Of a stretch of DNA of 64,000 bases, positions 40,542-50,294 are shown piece after piece. The position numbers and the translations under genes were made by a program. Source of the DNA: Defluviitaleaceae bacterium (lineage in GTDB: Bacteria > Bacillota > Clostridia > Lachnospirales > WQUN01); the NCBI GenBank assembly GCA_009780185.1, contig WRAN01000006.1, positions 1 to 64,000 on the forward strand, given 5' to 3'. Each line of letters begins with the position of its first letter. The stretch's first letter is position 1. The notes beneath the pieces were generated by a model, which worked only from the letters and a program-made list of their open reading frames with translations, ran no database searches and was not told the origin of the DNA.

Positions 40542-41561
40542 ATGAAGCGTAGTAAAATTTTAATGTTCCTTTTAGTAGGGATACTATTTTCAGCTTTAGT
40601 ATTTGTTACTGGCTGTAGCTCAGATGACGATAATGTTCTTGTTATCTACTCAACTTTCTCTGAGGACTTTGCCGGGCCTATTATCGAGATGTTCGAAGAT
40701 GCGTATGGCGTAACTGTAGAGCTTATGCTCGCCGGCACAGGCCCAACCCTTGCCCGCCTCCGTGCAGAGCAAGAAAACCCCCAAGCCGATCTTATGTGGG
40801 GCGGTGGTTTATTCTCAGTAATTCCTGAGGCTGATCTCTTCGAGGATTTTACATCAATCAATGAACCCTACATGATGCCAGGTCAACAAAACGTAGAAGG
40901 AAACATTACCCGCTTTATCACAAGCGCTCGTCTTCTTATGGTCAACACTGACCTAATCGGTGACATAGAAATCAAAGGTTATGCCTGTCTTCTAAATCCA
41001 GCTCTGCGCGGCCAAATCGCTATCACAGACCCAGCCGCAAGTGCGTCTTCTTTCAATCATCTTGTAAACCAGTTATACGCAATGGGTGCAGGCAATAATC
41101 CACATGCCGGTTGGGATTACATGGAGCAATTTATCATCAATACCGATGGCATTATGCTTCCAGGTTCATCAGCGGTACACATGGGCGTAGCTGACGGCGA
41201 GTTTATCGTAGGCCTTACCTATGAAGAGGCACCATTCCCATATATCGAAGCAGGTGCGCCTGTTGCCGTGGTTTACATCGACGAAGGTATCGTTGCCACC
41301 TCTACCGGTGTTGCAATTGTAGCAGGAGCCCGTAACCGTACAATGGCAGAAAACTTCATCAACTTTGTTACATCTTATGAAATCCAAGTTTTTGTTGAAA
41401 GCCAACTCTTTAGAAGAGTTGTACGTGTTGATGTACCTTCAACCGGCGGCCTAACTGCTAACGCAGAACTTAACTGGATTCCTGCGGACAATAGCTATAT
41501 CCTAGAGCATAGAGATTCTTGGCTTGAAACCTTCCAAGAGTTGTGGATGGCTCATCATTAG
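40542..41561 (+). CDS. Iron(III)-type ABC transporter substrate-binding lipoprotein
   Basis: The 339-residue protein starts with a lipoprotein signal (LMFLLVGILFSALVFVTGC, lipid Cys near 24) and belongs to the FbpA/FutA/PhnS group: LVIYSTFSEDFAGPIIEMFE, LRAEQENPQADLMWGGG and GVAIVAGARN. Members bind ferric iron or organic phosphonates such as 2-aminoethylphosphonate; iron-binding tyrosines cannot be assigned with certainty, so the substrate remains open. AAAGGTGG precedes the ATG at 40542. It is the first gene of a three-gene importer. Confidence 0.85.
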   Translation: MKRSKILMFLLVGILFSALVFVTGCSSDDDNVLVIYSTFSEDFAGPIIEMFEDAYGVTVELMLAGTGPTLARLRAEQENPQADLMWGGGLFSVIPEADLFEDFTSINEPYMMPGQQNVEGNITRFITSARLLMVNTDLIGDIEIKGYACLLNPALRGQIAITDPAASASSFNHLVNQLYAMGAGNNPHAGWDYMEQFIINTDGIMLPGSSAVHMGVADGEFIVGLTYEEAPFPYIEAGAPVAVVYIDEGIVATSTGVAIVAGARNRTMAENFINFVTSYEIQVFVESQLFRRVVRVDVPSTGGLTANAELNWIPADNSYILEHRDSWLETFQELWMAHH

Positions 41562-41613
41562 AGCGTTTTGCGAAGCAAAATCGCTTTCATAATTCCTCAA
41601 TATTTAACATGAG

Positions 41614-41645
41614 GAGGGGCTTCGCTAAGCGGAGCCCCTTTTTAG
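41614..41645 (+). terminator. Intercistronic terminator
   Basis: AGGGGCTT(C) and (G)GAGCCCCT form a strong stem ending in TTTTT, between the binding-protein and ATPase genes. A second hairpin, GCGTTTTGC/GCAAAATCGC-like, lies at 41563-41584. Partial read-through would give more binding protein than transporter. Confidence 0.75.
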
Positions 41646-41658
41646 ACAAGGAGAACTC

Positions 41659-42804
41659 ATGAGTGTAACAATTACCATTTCAGATGCCGTAAAGCGTTAC
41701 GGCGATTTAACTATTATTCCGGGGCTTAGTGCAACCATAAAGAATGGAGAATTCTTCACTCTACTTGGGCCTTCCGGCTGCGGAAAAACAACTTTACTTC
41801 GTATGATTGCAGGCTTTGCGTCAGTAGAAGGCGGAGAAATAAAGTTTGGAGAAAAGGTAATAAACAACCTGCCTGCACACAAGCGCAACATAGGTATGGT
41901 GTTTCAAAATTATGCCATTTTCCCTCACTTAACCGTACGTAAAAATGTAGAGTACGGGTTAAAACTTCGTAAAATCGCAAAGCCTGATATCAAGCGGCGT
42001 ACAGACGAAATTTTGGATGTTGTAAAAATAACAGAGTACCAAGATCGCTCTCCAGACAGGCTCTCCGGCGGACAGCAGCAGCGTGTAGCCCTTGCCAGAG
42101 CAATTGTAATCCTACCCAGCGTACTGTTAATGGACGAGCCTCTTTCGAACCTAGATGCAAAGCTTCGTATAGAAATGCGCGGTGCTATCCGCGATATCCA
42201 GAAAAAAGTAGGCATTACCACGGTATATGTAACTCACGATCAGGAAGAAGCTTTAGCAATTTCTGACCGTATTGCAGTTATGTATGAAGGTGTAATCCAG
42301 CAGCTAGGTACCCCGGAAAGCATCTATACCCGCCCTTACAATATCTTCGTATCCACATTTATAGGCCACTCCAATCTTATGACTGGAAAGCTTACCCCAT
42401 CCCATAAAGGATATAAGCTCAGTCTTGCGGACGGATGCGAAATGGAAATGGATAACCTGATACCGGATATCCCGGAAGGGGAAGTACTGGTATCTGTAAG
42501 GCCGGAAGAATTTACTGTATGCGAGACGGGCGGTATCAACTTCCAAGTAGACGAAAAAGTCTTCTTAGGAAAATACGTAATCTACAACCTAAGCTGCCAA
42601 AGTATGCCAGAGCTTGAAGCGCAATTAAGCCAAGATGTAGGCCAAAGCGAAAGAATATATAGCCCCGGCGAAACCATTATGCTAAAACCCAATGTGCAAA
42701 AGATTAACCTCTTTAACAAGGACACAGAAACCAGTCTAATCCAAGGAGTGGTTCAGCACAGTGGCCCGGAAGAAGATGAAACAAGCAACGAGGGGGTAGA
42801 GTAG
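41659..42804 (+). CDS. Iron(III)-type ABC transporter ATPase
   Basis: The 381-residue protein has Walker A LGPSGCGKTT, the signature LSGGQQQRVALARA, Walker B VLLMDEPLSNLD and the H-loop VTHDQEEAL. Its C-terminal 140 residues match the TOBE-type regulatory domain of the FbpC/PotA group. It powers import with the fused permease that follows directly. AAGGAG precedes the ATG, just after the terminator. Confidence 0.93.
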   Translation: MSVTITISDAVKRYGDLTIIPGLSATIKNGEFFTLLGPSGCGKTTLLRMIAGFASVEGGEIKFGEKVINNLPAHKRNIGMVFQNYAIFPHLTVRKNVEYGLKLRKIAKPDIKRRTDEILDVVKITEYQDRSPDRLSGGQQQRVALARAIVILPSVLLMDEPLSNLDAKLRIEMRGAIRDIQKKVGITTVYVTHDQEEALAISDRIAVMYEGVIQQLGTPESIYTRPYNIFVSTFIGHSNLMTGKLTPSHKGYKLSLADGCEMEMDNLIPDIPEGEVLVSVRPEEFTVCETGGINFQVDEKVFLGKYVIYNLSCQSMPELEAQLSQDVGQSERIYSPGETIMLKPNVQKINLFNKDTETSLIQGVVQHSGPEEDETSNEGVE

Positions 42805-44463
42805 ATGACTCGCCCAAAGCGGATTAAGTTTGATTTTTGGTTCTTTGTTCTTGTTGTCAGCATTGGCCTTGTGTTACTGTTTCTTGTTTACCCACTTTGG
42901 TCTTTGTTGATAACTGGATTCCAGGATCAGCAAACCGGGGACCTTACCCTGAGTAATTTTGATAGATTTTTCAATACGCCGTTTTTCTTTAGGATGTTCC
43001 GCAATAGTATGTTTGTATCTACTACAGCAACGCTATTTGGTGCGCTTATAGGGGTGACGCTTGCGTATCTTACAACAGCCTTTAAGATACGGGGTAAGAA
43101 AATCATTGATGTTTTGATTATTATATCCATGCTTTCGCCTCCGTTTCTCGGTTCATATTCATGGATATTGATGTTTGGACGGGCTGGGTTTGTTGTTCAG
43201 TTCTTCCAAAATAACTTTGGCATTAGCATACCTCCTATTTTTGGTGCCGGTGGCATTGTGCTTGTTATGACACTATCTTCCTTCCCGCTAATTTATTTAT
43301 TTACTCGCGGGGCCTTGAAGAAGGTTGATGCCTCCATCATTGAGGCGGCAGAAAGCCTCGGGTGCCGACCCATTAAGAAAGCCTTTACAATAATCTTTCC
43401 TCTTATAACCCCAACTATATTGGCAGCAGGGTTGCTTGGGTTTATGGACGCGTTTACAGACTTTGGTACACCTCTTTTGATTGGGCAGGGTTATATGGTT
43501 ATGCCCCTATTGGTGTTCAACACCTTTATGGGTGACTTAGCAGGTAATCGCAATTTTGGTGCTGCTGTTGCCGTAATCATGGTAGTAATTACTACTATTT
43601 TGTTCGCGCTACAAAAGTATATCGTCAACCGTAAGTCATATGCCATGAGCTCCCTGCGCCCAATTCAGCCGGATAAACTAAAACCCATGCCAAATTTCTT
43701 TGCCCATGGGTTTGTATACTTGATTACCGCAATCGCTTGTATTCCTCAGCTGGTGGTAATTACTACCTCTTTCAGGGCTACTCGCGGGCCAATCTTTGTA
43801 GAAGGTTTTAGCTTAGACAGCTATCGCGGTACATTTAGGACTTTGGGAACGGCCATCCGCAATACCTATGTTTATGGTATTTACGCTATTGTTATAATCT
43901 TGGCATTGGCACTGTTGTTCTCATATCTGACTGTACGTAGGCGCAATCCTCTTACCAATGTACTGGATACTATTACTATGCTTCCATTTGTAATTCCAGG
44001 CTCTATTGTTGGTATTATCTTGATTTTGGCCTTTAATACTCGGCCATTACTTCTTATCGGTACCCCGACTATTATGGTGTTGGCCTTTGTTATCAGGCGA
44101 TTGCCATTTACCCTGCGTTCCAGTGCGGCTATCCTACAGCAGATAAGTCCTTCAATGGAGGAGGCTGCAATAAGCCTAGGAGACACGCCAATGAAGGCCT
44201 TCTTCAAGGTCACGGCTATTATGATGATACCAGGGGTAGTATCCGGCGCAATACTAAGCTGGATTACAATTGTCAATGAGCTAAGTTCAACTATCTTGCT
44301 GTTTACTGTACGTACCCGTACTATGACGGTAGCCATCTTCCAGACAATTATGAACAGCAACTTTGGTACGGCTGCCGCGCTTGCTACTATTCTTACGTCT
44401 ACTACTATTGTTTCACTTGCTCTGTTCTTTAAACTTACCGGTAAGACAGATCTAAGTTTGTAA
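42805..44463 (+). CDS. Iron(III)-type ABC transporter fused permease
   Basis: The 552-residue protein has twelve membrane segments and two permease domains, each with an EAA-type loop (IEAAESLGCRPIKKAFTIIFPLITP near residue 180 and MEEAAISLGDTPMKAFFKVTAIMM near 455, given in part). This duplicated form is typical of FbpB-like ferric importers and of some phosphonate importers. Its ATG follows the ATPase stop without a gap, so translation is coupled. Confidence 0.92.
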   Translation: MTRPKRIKFDFWFFVLVVSIGLVLLFLVYPLWSLLITGFQDQQTGDLTLSNFDRFFNTPFFFRMFRNSMFVSTTATLFGALIGVTLAYLTTAFKIRGKKIIDVLIIISMLSPPFLGSYSWILMFGRAGFVVQFFQNNFGISIPPIFGAGGIVLVMTLSSFPLIYLFTRGALKKVDASIIEAAESLGCRPIKKAFTIIFPLITPTILAAGLLGFMDAFTDFGTPLLIGQGYMVMPLLVFNTFMGDLAGNRNFGAAVAVIMVVITTILFALQKYIVNRKSYAMSSLRPIQPDKLKPMPNFFAHGFVYLITAIACIPQLVVITTSFRATRGPIFVEGFSLDSYRGTFRTLGTAIRNTYVYGIYAIVIILALALLFSYLTVRRRNPLTNVLDTITMLPFVIPGSIVGIILILAFNTRPLLLIGTPTIMVLAFVIRRLPFTLRSSAAILQQISPSMEEAAISLGDTPMKAFFKVTAIMMIPGVVSGAILSWITIVNELSSTILLFTVRTRTMTVAIFQTIMNSNFGTAAALATILTSTTIVSLALFFKLTGKTDLSL

Positions 44464-44472
44464 TCATATATG

Positions 44473-44507
44473 AAAAAGCACCTTGCGTTTGCAGGGTGCT
44501 TTTTTTA
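44473..44507 (+). terminator. Terminator of the ABC importer operon
   Basis: AAAAAGCACC(T)TGC and GCAGGGTGCTTTTTTT pair with a GTTT loop. Confidence 0.85.
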
Positions 44508-44521
44508 GAAGGAGGGATACC

Positions 44522-45238
44522 ATGCCAAATGTATTTATAACAGGTGCGGACAGAGGCCTAGGCCTTTCTTTGTGCAAAGAATATCTAAATCGCGGGTGGA
44601 GGGTGTTTGCTGGAAAGTATATGGAGGACTTTGCATTGTTGGAAAGCCTTGCTCACCCGGCGCTGCACGTCATCAAGCTGGATATAGGCTGCATGAAAAG
44701 CATTGCTGCTGCTAAGGAAGCAGTATTGAAGGTTACCAATTCGCTAGATATGATAGTATCCAATGCCGCCTTGATGGGGGATGTAAACTGCGAACTATAC
44801 AAACCTCCTATGGACTTAGAAATCCCGTGGGATTATTTCCGCATCAATGCCTTGGGAACCATAAAGCTTGTAGAGACACTTCTTCCCATTATGGATCAAG
44901 GCGAAATGAAACGCCTATGCTTTGTATCCAGTGAAGCCGGAAGCATCACCCTGATGAAGCACCGGGGGGCGCATCCATTCCCTTACTCTATGAGTAAAGC
45001 CGCAATGAATATGGGCGTGCGGATGCTGCACAACCAGCTTTATAAAGATGGATATTCTTTTAGGATAATACATCCAGGCTGGATGAAATTCCGCAAGCAA
45101 GACGGCAATTTAGAGGAATCTGGACGCTTTGACCCAGATTATATAGGTCAGTGGGCGGCGAAATATTTCGAAACACCACGTGCCGACGAGCATCGGTTAG
45201 CAATGGTGGACTACAGAGAATATGATTGGCCATTTTAG
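44522..45238 (+). CDS. Short-chain dehydrogenase/reductase
   Basis: The 238-residue protein has the SDR coenzyme motif TGADRGLG (residues 7-14), NAALMG, and the catalytic YSMSK (Tyr and Lys; Ser upstream in CFVSSEAGS). Length is normal for a classical SDR. It should oxidise or reduce an alcohol or keto group with NAD(P); the substrate is unknown. The ATG at 44522 follows AAGGAGGG. The following gene is a diverged paralogue ten bases downstream. Confidence 0.9.
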   Translation: MPNVFITGADRGLGLSLCKEYLNRGWRVFAGKYMEDFALLESLAHPALHVIKLDIGCMKSIAAAKEAVLKVTNSLDMIVSNAALMGDVNCELYKPPMDLEIPWDYFRINALGTIKLVETLLPIMDQGEMKRLCFVSSEAGSITLMKHRGAHPFPYSMSKAAMNMGVRMLHNQLYKDGYSFRIIHPGWMKFRKQDGNLEESGRFDPDYIGQWAAKYFETPRADEHRLAMVDYREYDWPF

Positions 45239-45248
45239 GGGTGATAAT

Positions 45249-45848
45249 ATGAAAAATGTATTGATTACAGGCATAAACAGCGATTTTGACAACTGCCTGG
45301 CAAAAAAATTTATGGCTGAAGGCTATGATGTGTTTATATTAGAAGATGGCAAAACCTTAGGTGTAGAAAAGTTGGATTTCTTTATTGACACAACAGACTA
45401 TGTACATGAAAACGATGGTAGCTCTGTCCGCGAAGGCGTGAACTGGGATGCAGTAGAAGCAACCTTCCGCAATAATCCTCTAAAATCCATGGCCTTACTA
45501 GAAGCTCATTTACCCTTACTTGATGCAGGGGAAGAAAAGCGGTTATTTTACCTAACCCAGTCAAGAGCCTCTATCAATGAGACTGAAAGCACTACAGGAT
45601 ACGGCTATAATATGAGCAAGACCGCATTGCATATGTTTATCCATTTATCCCGCAATAAACTTGCGCCCTTGGGCTATACATTCCGGGTTTTTGATCCGCT
45701 GACTGGGATAGTAGACGCGAAAGCCGCGGCAGAAAGTGCCTTCACTTATATTACCCGCAGGCGCGGCACTGATGGGGATGATGGTTTGCGGGATGATGAG
45801 GATAACCTAGTAATATGGGATGCACTTGGGCGGAAGCATAGCTGGTAG
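45249..45848 (+). CDS. Diverged SDR paralogue with degenerate nucleotide motif
   Basis: The 199-residue protein is shorter than its neighbour. The coenzyme loop reads TGINSDFD instead of T-G-x3-G-x-G, so both later glycines are lost, while YNMSK keeps the catalytic Tyr and Lys. A central stretch of about 40 residues present in the first SDR is shortened. It may be a pseudo-enzyme that pairs with the first SDR as a heterodimer, or an enzyme with altered cofactor use. GGGGTGA precedes the ATG. Confidence 0.8.
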   Translation: MKNVLITGINSDFDNCLAKKFMAEGYDVFILEDGKTLGVEKLDFFIDTTDYVHENDGSSVREGVNWDAVEATFRNNPLKSMALLEAHLPLLDAGEEKRLFYLTQSRASINETESTTGYGYNMSKTALHMFIHLSRNKLAPLGYTFRVFDPLTGIVDAKAAAESAFTYITRRRGTDGDDGLRDDEDNLVIWDALGRKHSW

Positions 45849-45914
45849 AGGAGAATAGATGACAGCATGTCGTTACCACCGCAGTATAGGCTGACCTCAC
45901 TAGCATTTGATAAT

Positions 45915-45951
45915 AAAAAGGATTGAGCCGTTTTGACTCAATCCTTTTTTT
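45915..45951. terminator. Bidirectional terminator
   Basis: AAAAAGGATTGAG and CTCAATCCTTTTT (one mismatch at the base) enclose a short loop; it ends the SDR pair and faces the CAP-protein gene. Confidence 0.8.
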
Positions 45952-46046
45952 ATCTGCCCCTGTAAAGCTTGGCCGTTTAGTATTGGGAAAGGATAAGATG
46001 ACCAAGTGATTGTCCTATTGCTATCCTTTCATTCTCTATCCTGCTA

Positions 46047-49000
46047 TTAGCTTACAGTGATTGTAAATGTTACTTGATGGCTACCTGCTGCATTCGTCGC
46101 AGTAACGGTTACGGTAGAAGTAACTGCTGCTGCAGTTGGTGTGCCAGAAATTAATCCGGTACTGCTAATACTTAGCCCATCAGGAAGGTCTGCTGCAGAC
46201 CAAGTTGTCGGGGCAGCACCAATAGAGTGAGTCATTTGGAAATCAAATTGCATGCCAATTGTTGCGGTTTGTGGTCCAGGATTATTTATAACTAGGGCCG
46301 GCCCAAGACTTAATATAACGGTAACAGGAGAACCTGGCGTCAATTGTGAGCCGGCGGCAGGAGTTTGGCTAATTACAGATCCTGCCGGTATTATGGCGTG
46401 ATGTTGTGCTGGGCCTTGTGCTATTCCAAAATTGCCTGGTGCAGACGAAAGGGTAGAAGTTGCAGCTGCTAAAGTCTGACCAACCACATCTGGCACGACT
46501 GCATTCGCAGGTGTCCAAACCGCAAATAGCGTGCGGTTAGTATTATTTATTATACTTTGCCCATTTGTATATACTACCGACCCTGACGCGGAAGTACTCC
46601 AGCCGGCAAATGTGAAGCCTGCTCTTGTAAATGTGTTGTTGTTTAGGTTTTGTGCCACATTAGTCTGGAAGGTTTGAGCGGGCATTGTACCCGTACCACT
46701 GTTGGCATTAAAGGTCACAGTAGTCGCCTGTGTCCAAACCGCAAATAATGTACGGTTTGTATTATTAATAATACTTTGCCCATTAGTAAATTCCACTGCT
46801 CCTGATGCAGAAGTACTCCACCCAGCAAAAGTGAAGCCTGTTCTGGTAAAGGCATTGTTGCTTAGATTTTGTGCCACATTGGGCTGGAAAATTTGGTTTG
46901 GCATTGTACCTGTACCACCGTTGGCATTAAAAGTTACAGTAGTTCCCTGGGTCCAAACCGCAAACAATGTGCGATTTGTATTATTCGTTATACTTTGTCC
47001 ATTATTATATACCACTGACCCTGATGCAGAAGTACTCCAGCCAGCAAATGTGAATCCTGCTCTGGTAAAGGTATTATTGTTAAGATTTTGCGCTACATTT
47101 GGCTGGAAAATTTGGTTTGGCATTGTACCTGTACCACCGTTGGCATTAAAGGTTACAGTAGTTCCCTGTGTCCAAACCGCAAACAACGTACGAGTTGCAG
47201 TATTGGTAATACTTTGCCCATTATTATATACCACTGCTCCTGTAGCGGAAGTACTCCATCCAGCAAATGTGAATCCTGTCCTGGTAAAAGCATTGTTGCT
47301 CAAATTTTGCGCCACATTGTTCTGGAAGACTTGGTTAGGCATTGTACCTGTACCACCATTGGCGTTAAAGGTTACGACGGTTCCCTGAGTCCAAACTGCA
47401 AACAACGTACGGTTAGTATTATTGGTAATGCTCTGCCCATTATTATATACCACTGTTCCTGACGCAGAAGTGCTCCAGCCAGCAAATGTCCAGCCTGACC
47501 GGGTAAATGCATTATTGGTTAGGTTTTGCGCTACATTAGGCTGGAAGACTTGGTTTGTCATTGTTCCTGTCCCACCATTGTTGTTAAAAGTAATAGTAGC
47601 TCCTTGTGTCCAAACCGCAAACAGTGTACGGGTTGTATTATTGGTAATACTTTGCCCATTATTATAAACAACTGCTCCTGTAGCGGAAGTACTCCATCCA
47701 GCAAATGTGAAGCCCTGTCTGGTAAAGCTATTGGTGCGTAAGTTCTGCGCAACATTATTCTGGAATACTTGAGGCAGTGTAGTGCCTGTACCGCCGTTGG
47801 CGTTAAAGGTTACAACATTTCCCTGAGTCCATATAGCATATAGATTACGGTTGGCGGTTAAAATCATATTTTCGCCGTTACCATGCTGGACGTTACCAGT
47901 AGGCGAAGTACTCCATCCTACAAATGTCCAGCCTTGTCTGGTAAAGACGTTATTGTTTAAATTCTGAGCAACGCCTGCAGTAAAGGTTTGATTCTGCATC
48001 GTTCCTGTTCCGCCATTGGCATTGAAGGTCACAGTAAACTGGCCTTGCCCAACACTTGCGGTATCATTTAAGAATAGATAGGAAATGCCGCCTGGGAACT
48101 GGCCTATTCCTATAAACCTATGCTCTGGAGATAAAATATAGTTGCGGTGCTCAGTAGAAGCCATCCAGCCACTTACCAAGTCCGCAGCAGAAGCTGTGCC
48201 ACTGCTATGCCAGTTTCCGCCATTCCAGCGCAGAGTTGTTCCAAAGGACGCGGCTACATTGGCAGATGCCCCATGTGTGGCATTAGCGTTGGTGGCATAT
48301 GGTCCAAAGTTATGAGTCCCAGTATAAAGCCCTCTCAGATCATTGGCCTGTTGTGCAAATAATCTGGCGGCCATCATAAGATAATCGTCTCTTGCGACTT
48401 GAACCAAGCCATGATTGGCTCTTTCAATATTTATTAGCCTTATTACCTCCAGCTCTACGGCAGTCGCGCCGCCTCTGGCTCTGTAGTCGGCAATCCATGC
48501 GTTTCTTTCTTCTTGGGTTAGCCGCCTATTTGGCAATGTGCCGGCCTCAACAACAAGTGTTAATGCTCTTGATGCGCTGCCTACCGCATTTTGAGCGAGT
48601 ACTGTAAAGTTGGATGTGCCGGTAGTAGTAGGTGTGCCAGTGATTGCGCCTGTAGTTGCGTTTAGGCTTAGCCCTGCTGGCAATGCACCACTTATGACGC
48701 TCCAAGTTATTGGTGTTATGCCAATTGCAGCCAGGGTTTGGTTATAGGCCTGACCTGTTCTGGCATTGGGCAGGGTTGCTGTTGTTACTGAAGGTAACCC
48801 CACATTGTTGCCGGTAATCGCGTTTATATTGGCTTGAGTTCTTGGTATCATCGCGGTTGGTGGGGTGATGACCGCGATACGATTAGCATTGTCCCAATTG
48901 GGAGTGCCGCCTATTGCCTCAGTCACGGCACGCAGGGGAATCATAATACGGCCCCCAATATTCCGCGCAGGTACATCTAGCGGTATAACCTGATTGCCTG

Positions 49001-49325
49001 CTGTAAGCGTACTCTGTCCTACAGTTACTGTAATAAGAATTTCACCATCAAACAAAGTCGCTGTCTGTGTTGCTTGATTCCAAACAGGTTCAAACCCCAT
49101 CAGAGTAAAAACACCTCTAATAGGTACGAGAACCCTCCCGGATTCGTGGATTGGCTGGGTGCCTTCAAAATCCACAAAATGCCCGAGAATCATAACTCTT
49201 GTTTGCGGAAGGCTGGCATAAGCCCGTACACCGCTAAATCCGATAGCTCCAATCGCCATGATCAAAGCCATAGCAAAAGCTAAAAATCTTTTACTGAAAC
49301 TACCGCGAATCTGTTTTACTTGCAT
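46047..49325 (-). CDS. Large secreted CAP-domain protein with InlB-type repeats
   Basis: The 1092-residue protein has a signal peptide (to about residue 38, ...GVRAYAS), a copper-amine-oxidase-like stalk domain (45-160), a putative Ig domain (He_PIG type, 180-262), a CAP/SCP domain (about 285-425, with GWMASTEHRNYIL and SPEHRFIGIG), seven Listeria-Bacteroides (InlB B) repeats of about 73 residues (about 432-942), one PASTA domain (VVPDVVGQTLAAATSTL, about 944-1008) and a final Ig domain. There is no LPXTG signal; the stalk and PASTA domains may hold it to the wall. It probably acts in adhesion or surface binding. TAAAAGGAGGAAC-like purines precede the ATG. Confidence 0.9.
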   Translation of the reverse strand: MQVKQIRGSFSKRFLAFAMALIMAIGAIGFSGVRAYASLPQTRVMILGHFVDFEGTQPIHESGRVLVPIRGVFTLMGFEPVWNQATQTATLFDGEILITVTVGQSTLTAGNQVIPLDVPARNIGGRIMIPLRAVTEAIGGTPNWDNANRIAVITPPTAMIPRTQANINAITGNNVGLPSVTTATLPNARTGQAYNQTLAAIGITPITWSVISGALPAGLSLNATTGAITGTPTTTGTSNFTVLAQNAVGSASRALTLVVEAGTLPNRRLTQEERNAWIADYRARGGATAVELEVIRLINIERANHGLVQVARDDYLMMAARLFAQQANDLRGLYTGTHNFGPYATNANATHGASANVAASFGTTLRWNGGNWHSSGTASAADLVSGWMASTEHRNYILSPEHRFIGIGQFPGGISYLFLNDTASVGQGQFTVTFNANGGTGTMQNQTFTAGVAQNLNNNVFTRQGWTFVGWSTSPTGNVQHGNGENMILTANRNLYAIWTQGNVVTFNANGGTGTTLPQVFQNNVAQNLRTNSFTRQGFTFAGWSTSATGAVVYNNGQSITNNTTRTLFAVWTQGATITFNNNGGTGTMTNQVFQPNVAQNLTNNAFTRSGWTFAGWSTSASGTVVYNNGQSITNNTNRTLFAVWTQGTVVTFNANGGTGTMPNQVFQNNVAQNLSNNAFTRTGFTFAGWSTSATGAVVYNNGQSITNTATRTLFAVWTQGTTVTFNANGGTGTMPNQIFQPNVAQNLNNNTFTRAGFTFAGWSTSASGSVVYNNGQSITNNTNRTLFAVWTQGTTVTFNANGGTGTMPNQIFQPNVAQNLSNNAFTRTGFTFAGWSTSASGAVEFTNGQSIINNTNRTLFAVWTQATTVTFNANSGTGTMPAQTFQTNVAQNLNNNTFTRAGFTFAGWSTSASGSVVYTNGQSIINNTNRTLFAVWTPANAVVPDVVGQTLAAATSTLSSAPGNFGIAQGPAQHHAIIPAGSVISQTPAAGSQLTPGSPVTVILSLGPALVINNPGPQTATIGMQFDFQMTHSIGAAPTTWSAADLPDGLSISSTGLISGTPTAAAVTSTVTVTATNAAGSHQVTFTITVS
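46503..48032 (-). repeat. Seven tandem coding repeats of about 219 bases
   Basis: Units follow the pattern (V)TFNANGGTGTMPNQ ... FTFAGWSTSASG ... TLFAVWTQ. Units 2-7 are much closer to each other than to unit 1, which suggests recent expansion by recombination. Confidence 0.9.
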
Positions 49326-49572
49326 ATAAGTTCCTCCTTTTAGTTTTCTATTCCAATAAATATTATAACTATTTATTTCACATATTAGTTCCTCTTTATA
49401 AGAAATATTTTTCCTTTCCGATAGATATTATATATGACTTCTTTAATGTATGAAAGCATGGCAATGAATTCTTAGATATAAATTAGTAATTGACATTAAA
49501 AATCTCAAAAAACCAGACACGCACAAAAGATACCACCTAAGCATATGATGAACCGCAAGGGAGGTGTTTTTT

Positions 49573-50268
49573 GTGTTTTTTGGGCTATTGCACCTTTTAC
49601 AGGGCTTCTTTTTTTTGGGGTACCTGTCCGGCGGCAACTCCTTCCCACAGCCGCTTAATGCAGAAGAAGAGCAAAAATACTTACAAGAATACGCAAATGG
49701 CAACGATGATGCCAAAAATATACTAATAGAGCGCAATCTACGCCTAGTGGCTCATGTGGCAAAGAAGTACTCCAACCACAGCAAGGACAGTGAGGACTTG
49801 ATATCTGTAGGTACTATTGGGTTAATTAAGGCCATTGCATCGTACAAGCCCGATAAAGGAACTAGGCTTGCCACTTATGCCGCCAGATGCATAGATAATG
49901 AAATCCTAATGCACATAAGAGCCGCAAAAAAATACAGCGGTGATGTATACCTGCAAGATATAGTAGGAGTAGACCGCGAAGGCAACGAAGTACGGATAGA
50001 AGATAAAATCGCAGACGATACAGACCCAGTAGACGACCAAGTAAATCTTAAAATGCAGATTCGCCGCCTATACGAAGTGATACGCAAGGTGCTTCATGGA
50101 CGAGAAAAGACAGTAATTGAACTGCGTTACGGCCTTGTAAATGCTGATGAAATGACCCAGCGTGAAATTGCGTCCATGCTTGATATCTCAAGATCCTACG
50201 TTTCCAGAATCGAAAAAAAAGCCCTAGGAAAGATAGGCAAAGAAATGGGGGAACCTGTAGAGGTTTGA
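49573..50268 (+). CDS. sigK: Sporulation sigma factor sigma-K
   Basis: The 231-residue protein has a hydrophobic pro-sequence (FFGLLHLLQGFFFLGYLSGG) ahead of the sigma-70 region 2 (NLRLVAHVAKKYSNHSKDSEDLISVGTIGLIKAI, given in part) and region 4 (MTQREIASMLDISRSYVSRIEKKAL). The pro-sequence is typical of pro-sigma-K, activated in the mother cell by SpoIVFB. The gene is intact, not split by a skin-like element. The GTG at 49573 is chosen because AAGGGAGGTG lies at the right distance; a GTG at 49564 overlaps that site. This shows a spore-forming host. Confidence 0.94.
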   Translation: MFFGLLHLLQGFFFLGYLSGGNSFPQPLNAEEEQKYLQEYANGNDDAKNILIERNLRLVAHVAKKYSNHSKDSEDLISVGTIGLIKAIASYKPDKGTRLATYAARCIDNEILMHIRAAKKYSGDVYLQDIVGVDREGNEVRIEDKIADDTDPVDDQVNLKMQIRRLYEVIRKVLHGREKTVIELRYGLVNADEMTQREIASMLDISRSYVSRIEKKALGKIGKEMGEPVEV

Positions 50269-50294
50269 ATATGCAAGAAGATCAAGAAACTGAG

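Noticed and set aside
46702-47388. Plus-strand protein opposite the repeat region
   Set aside because: The open frame is a mirror of the repeated coding sequence, has no ribosome site and no recognisable domain.
46503-48032. CRISPR array or non-coding satellite
   Set aside because: The 219-base period is in frame and encodes InlB-type repeats; units are adjacent without unique spacers.
49564-50268. sigK interrupted by a skin-like element
   Set aside because: All sigma regions lie in one uninterrupted frame.
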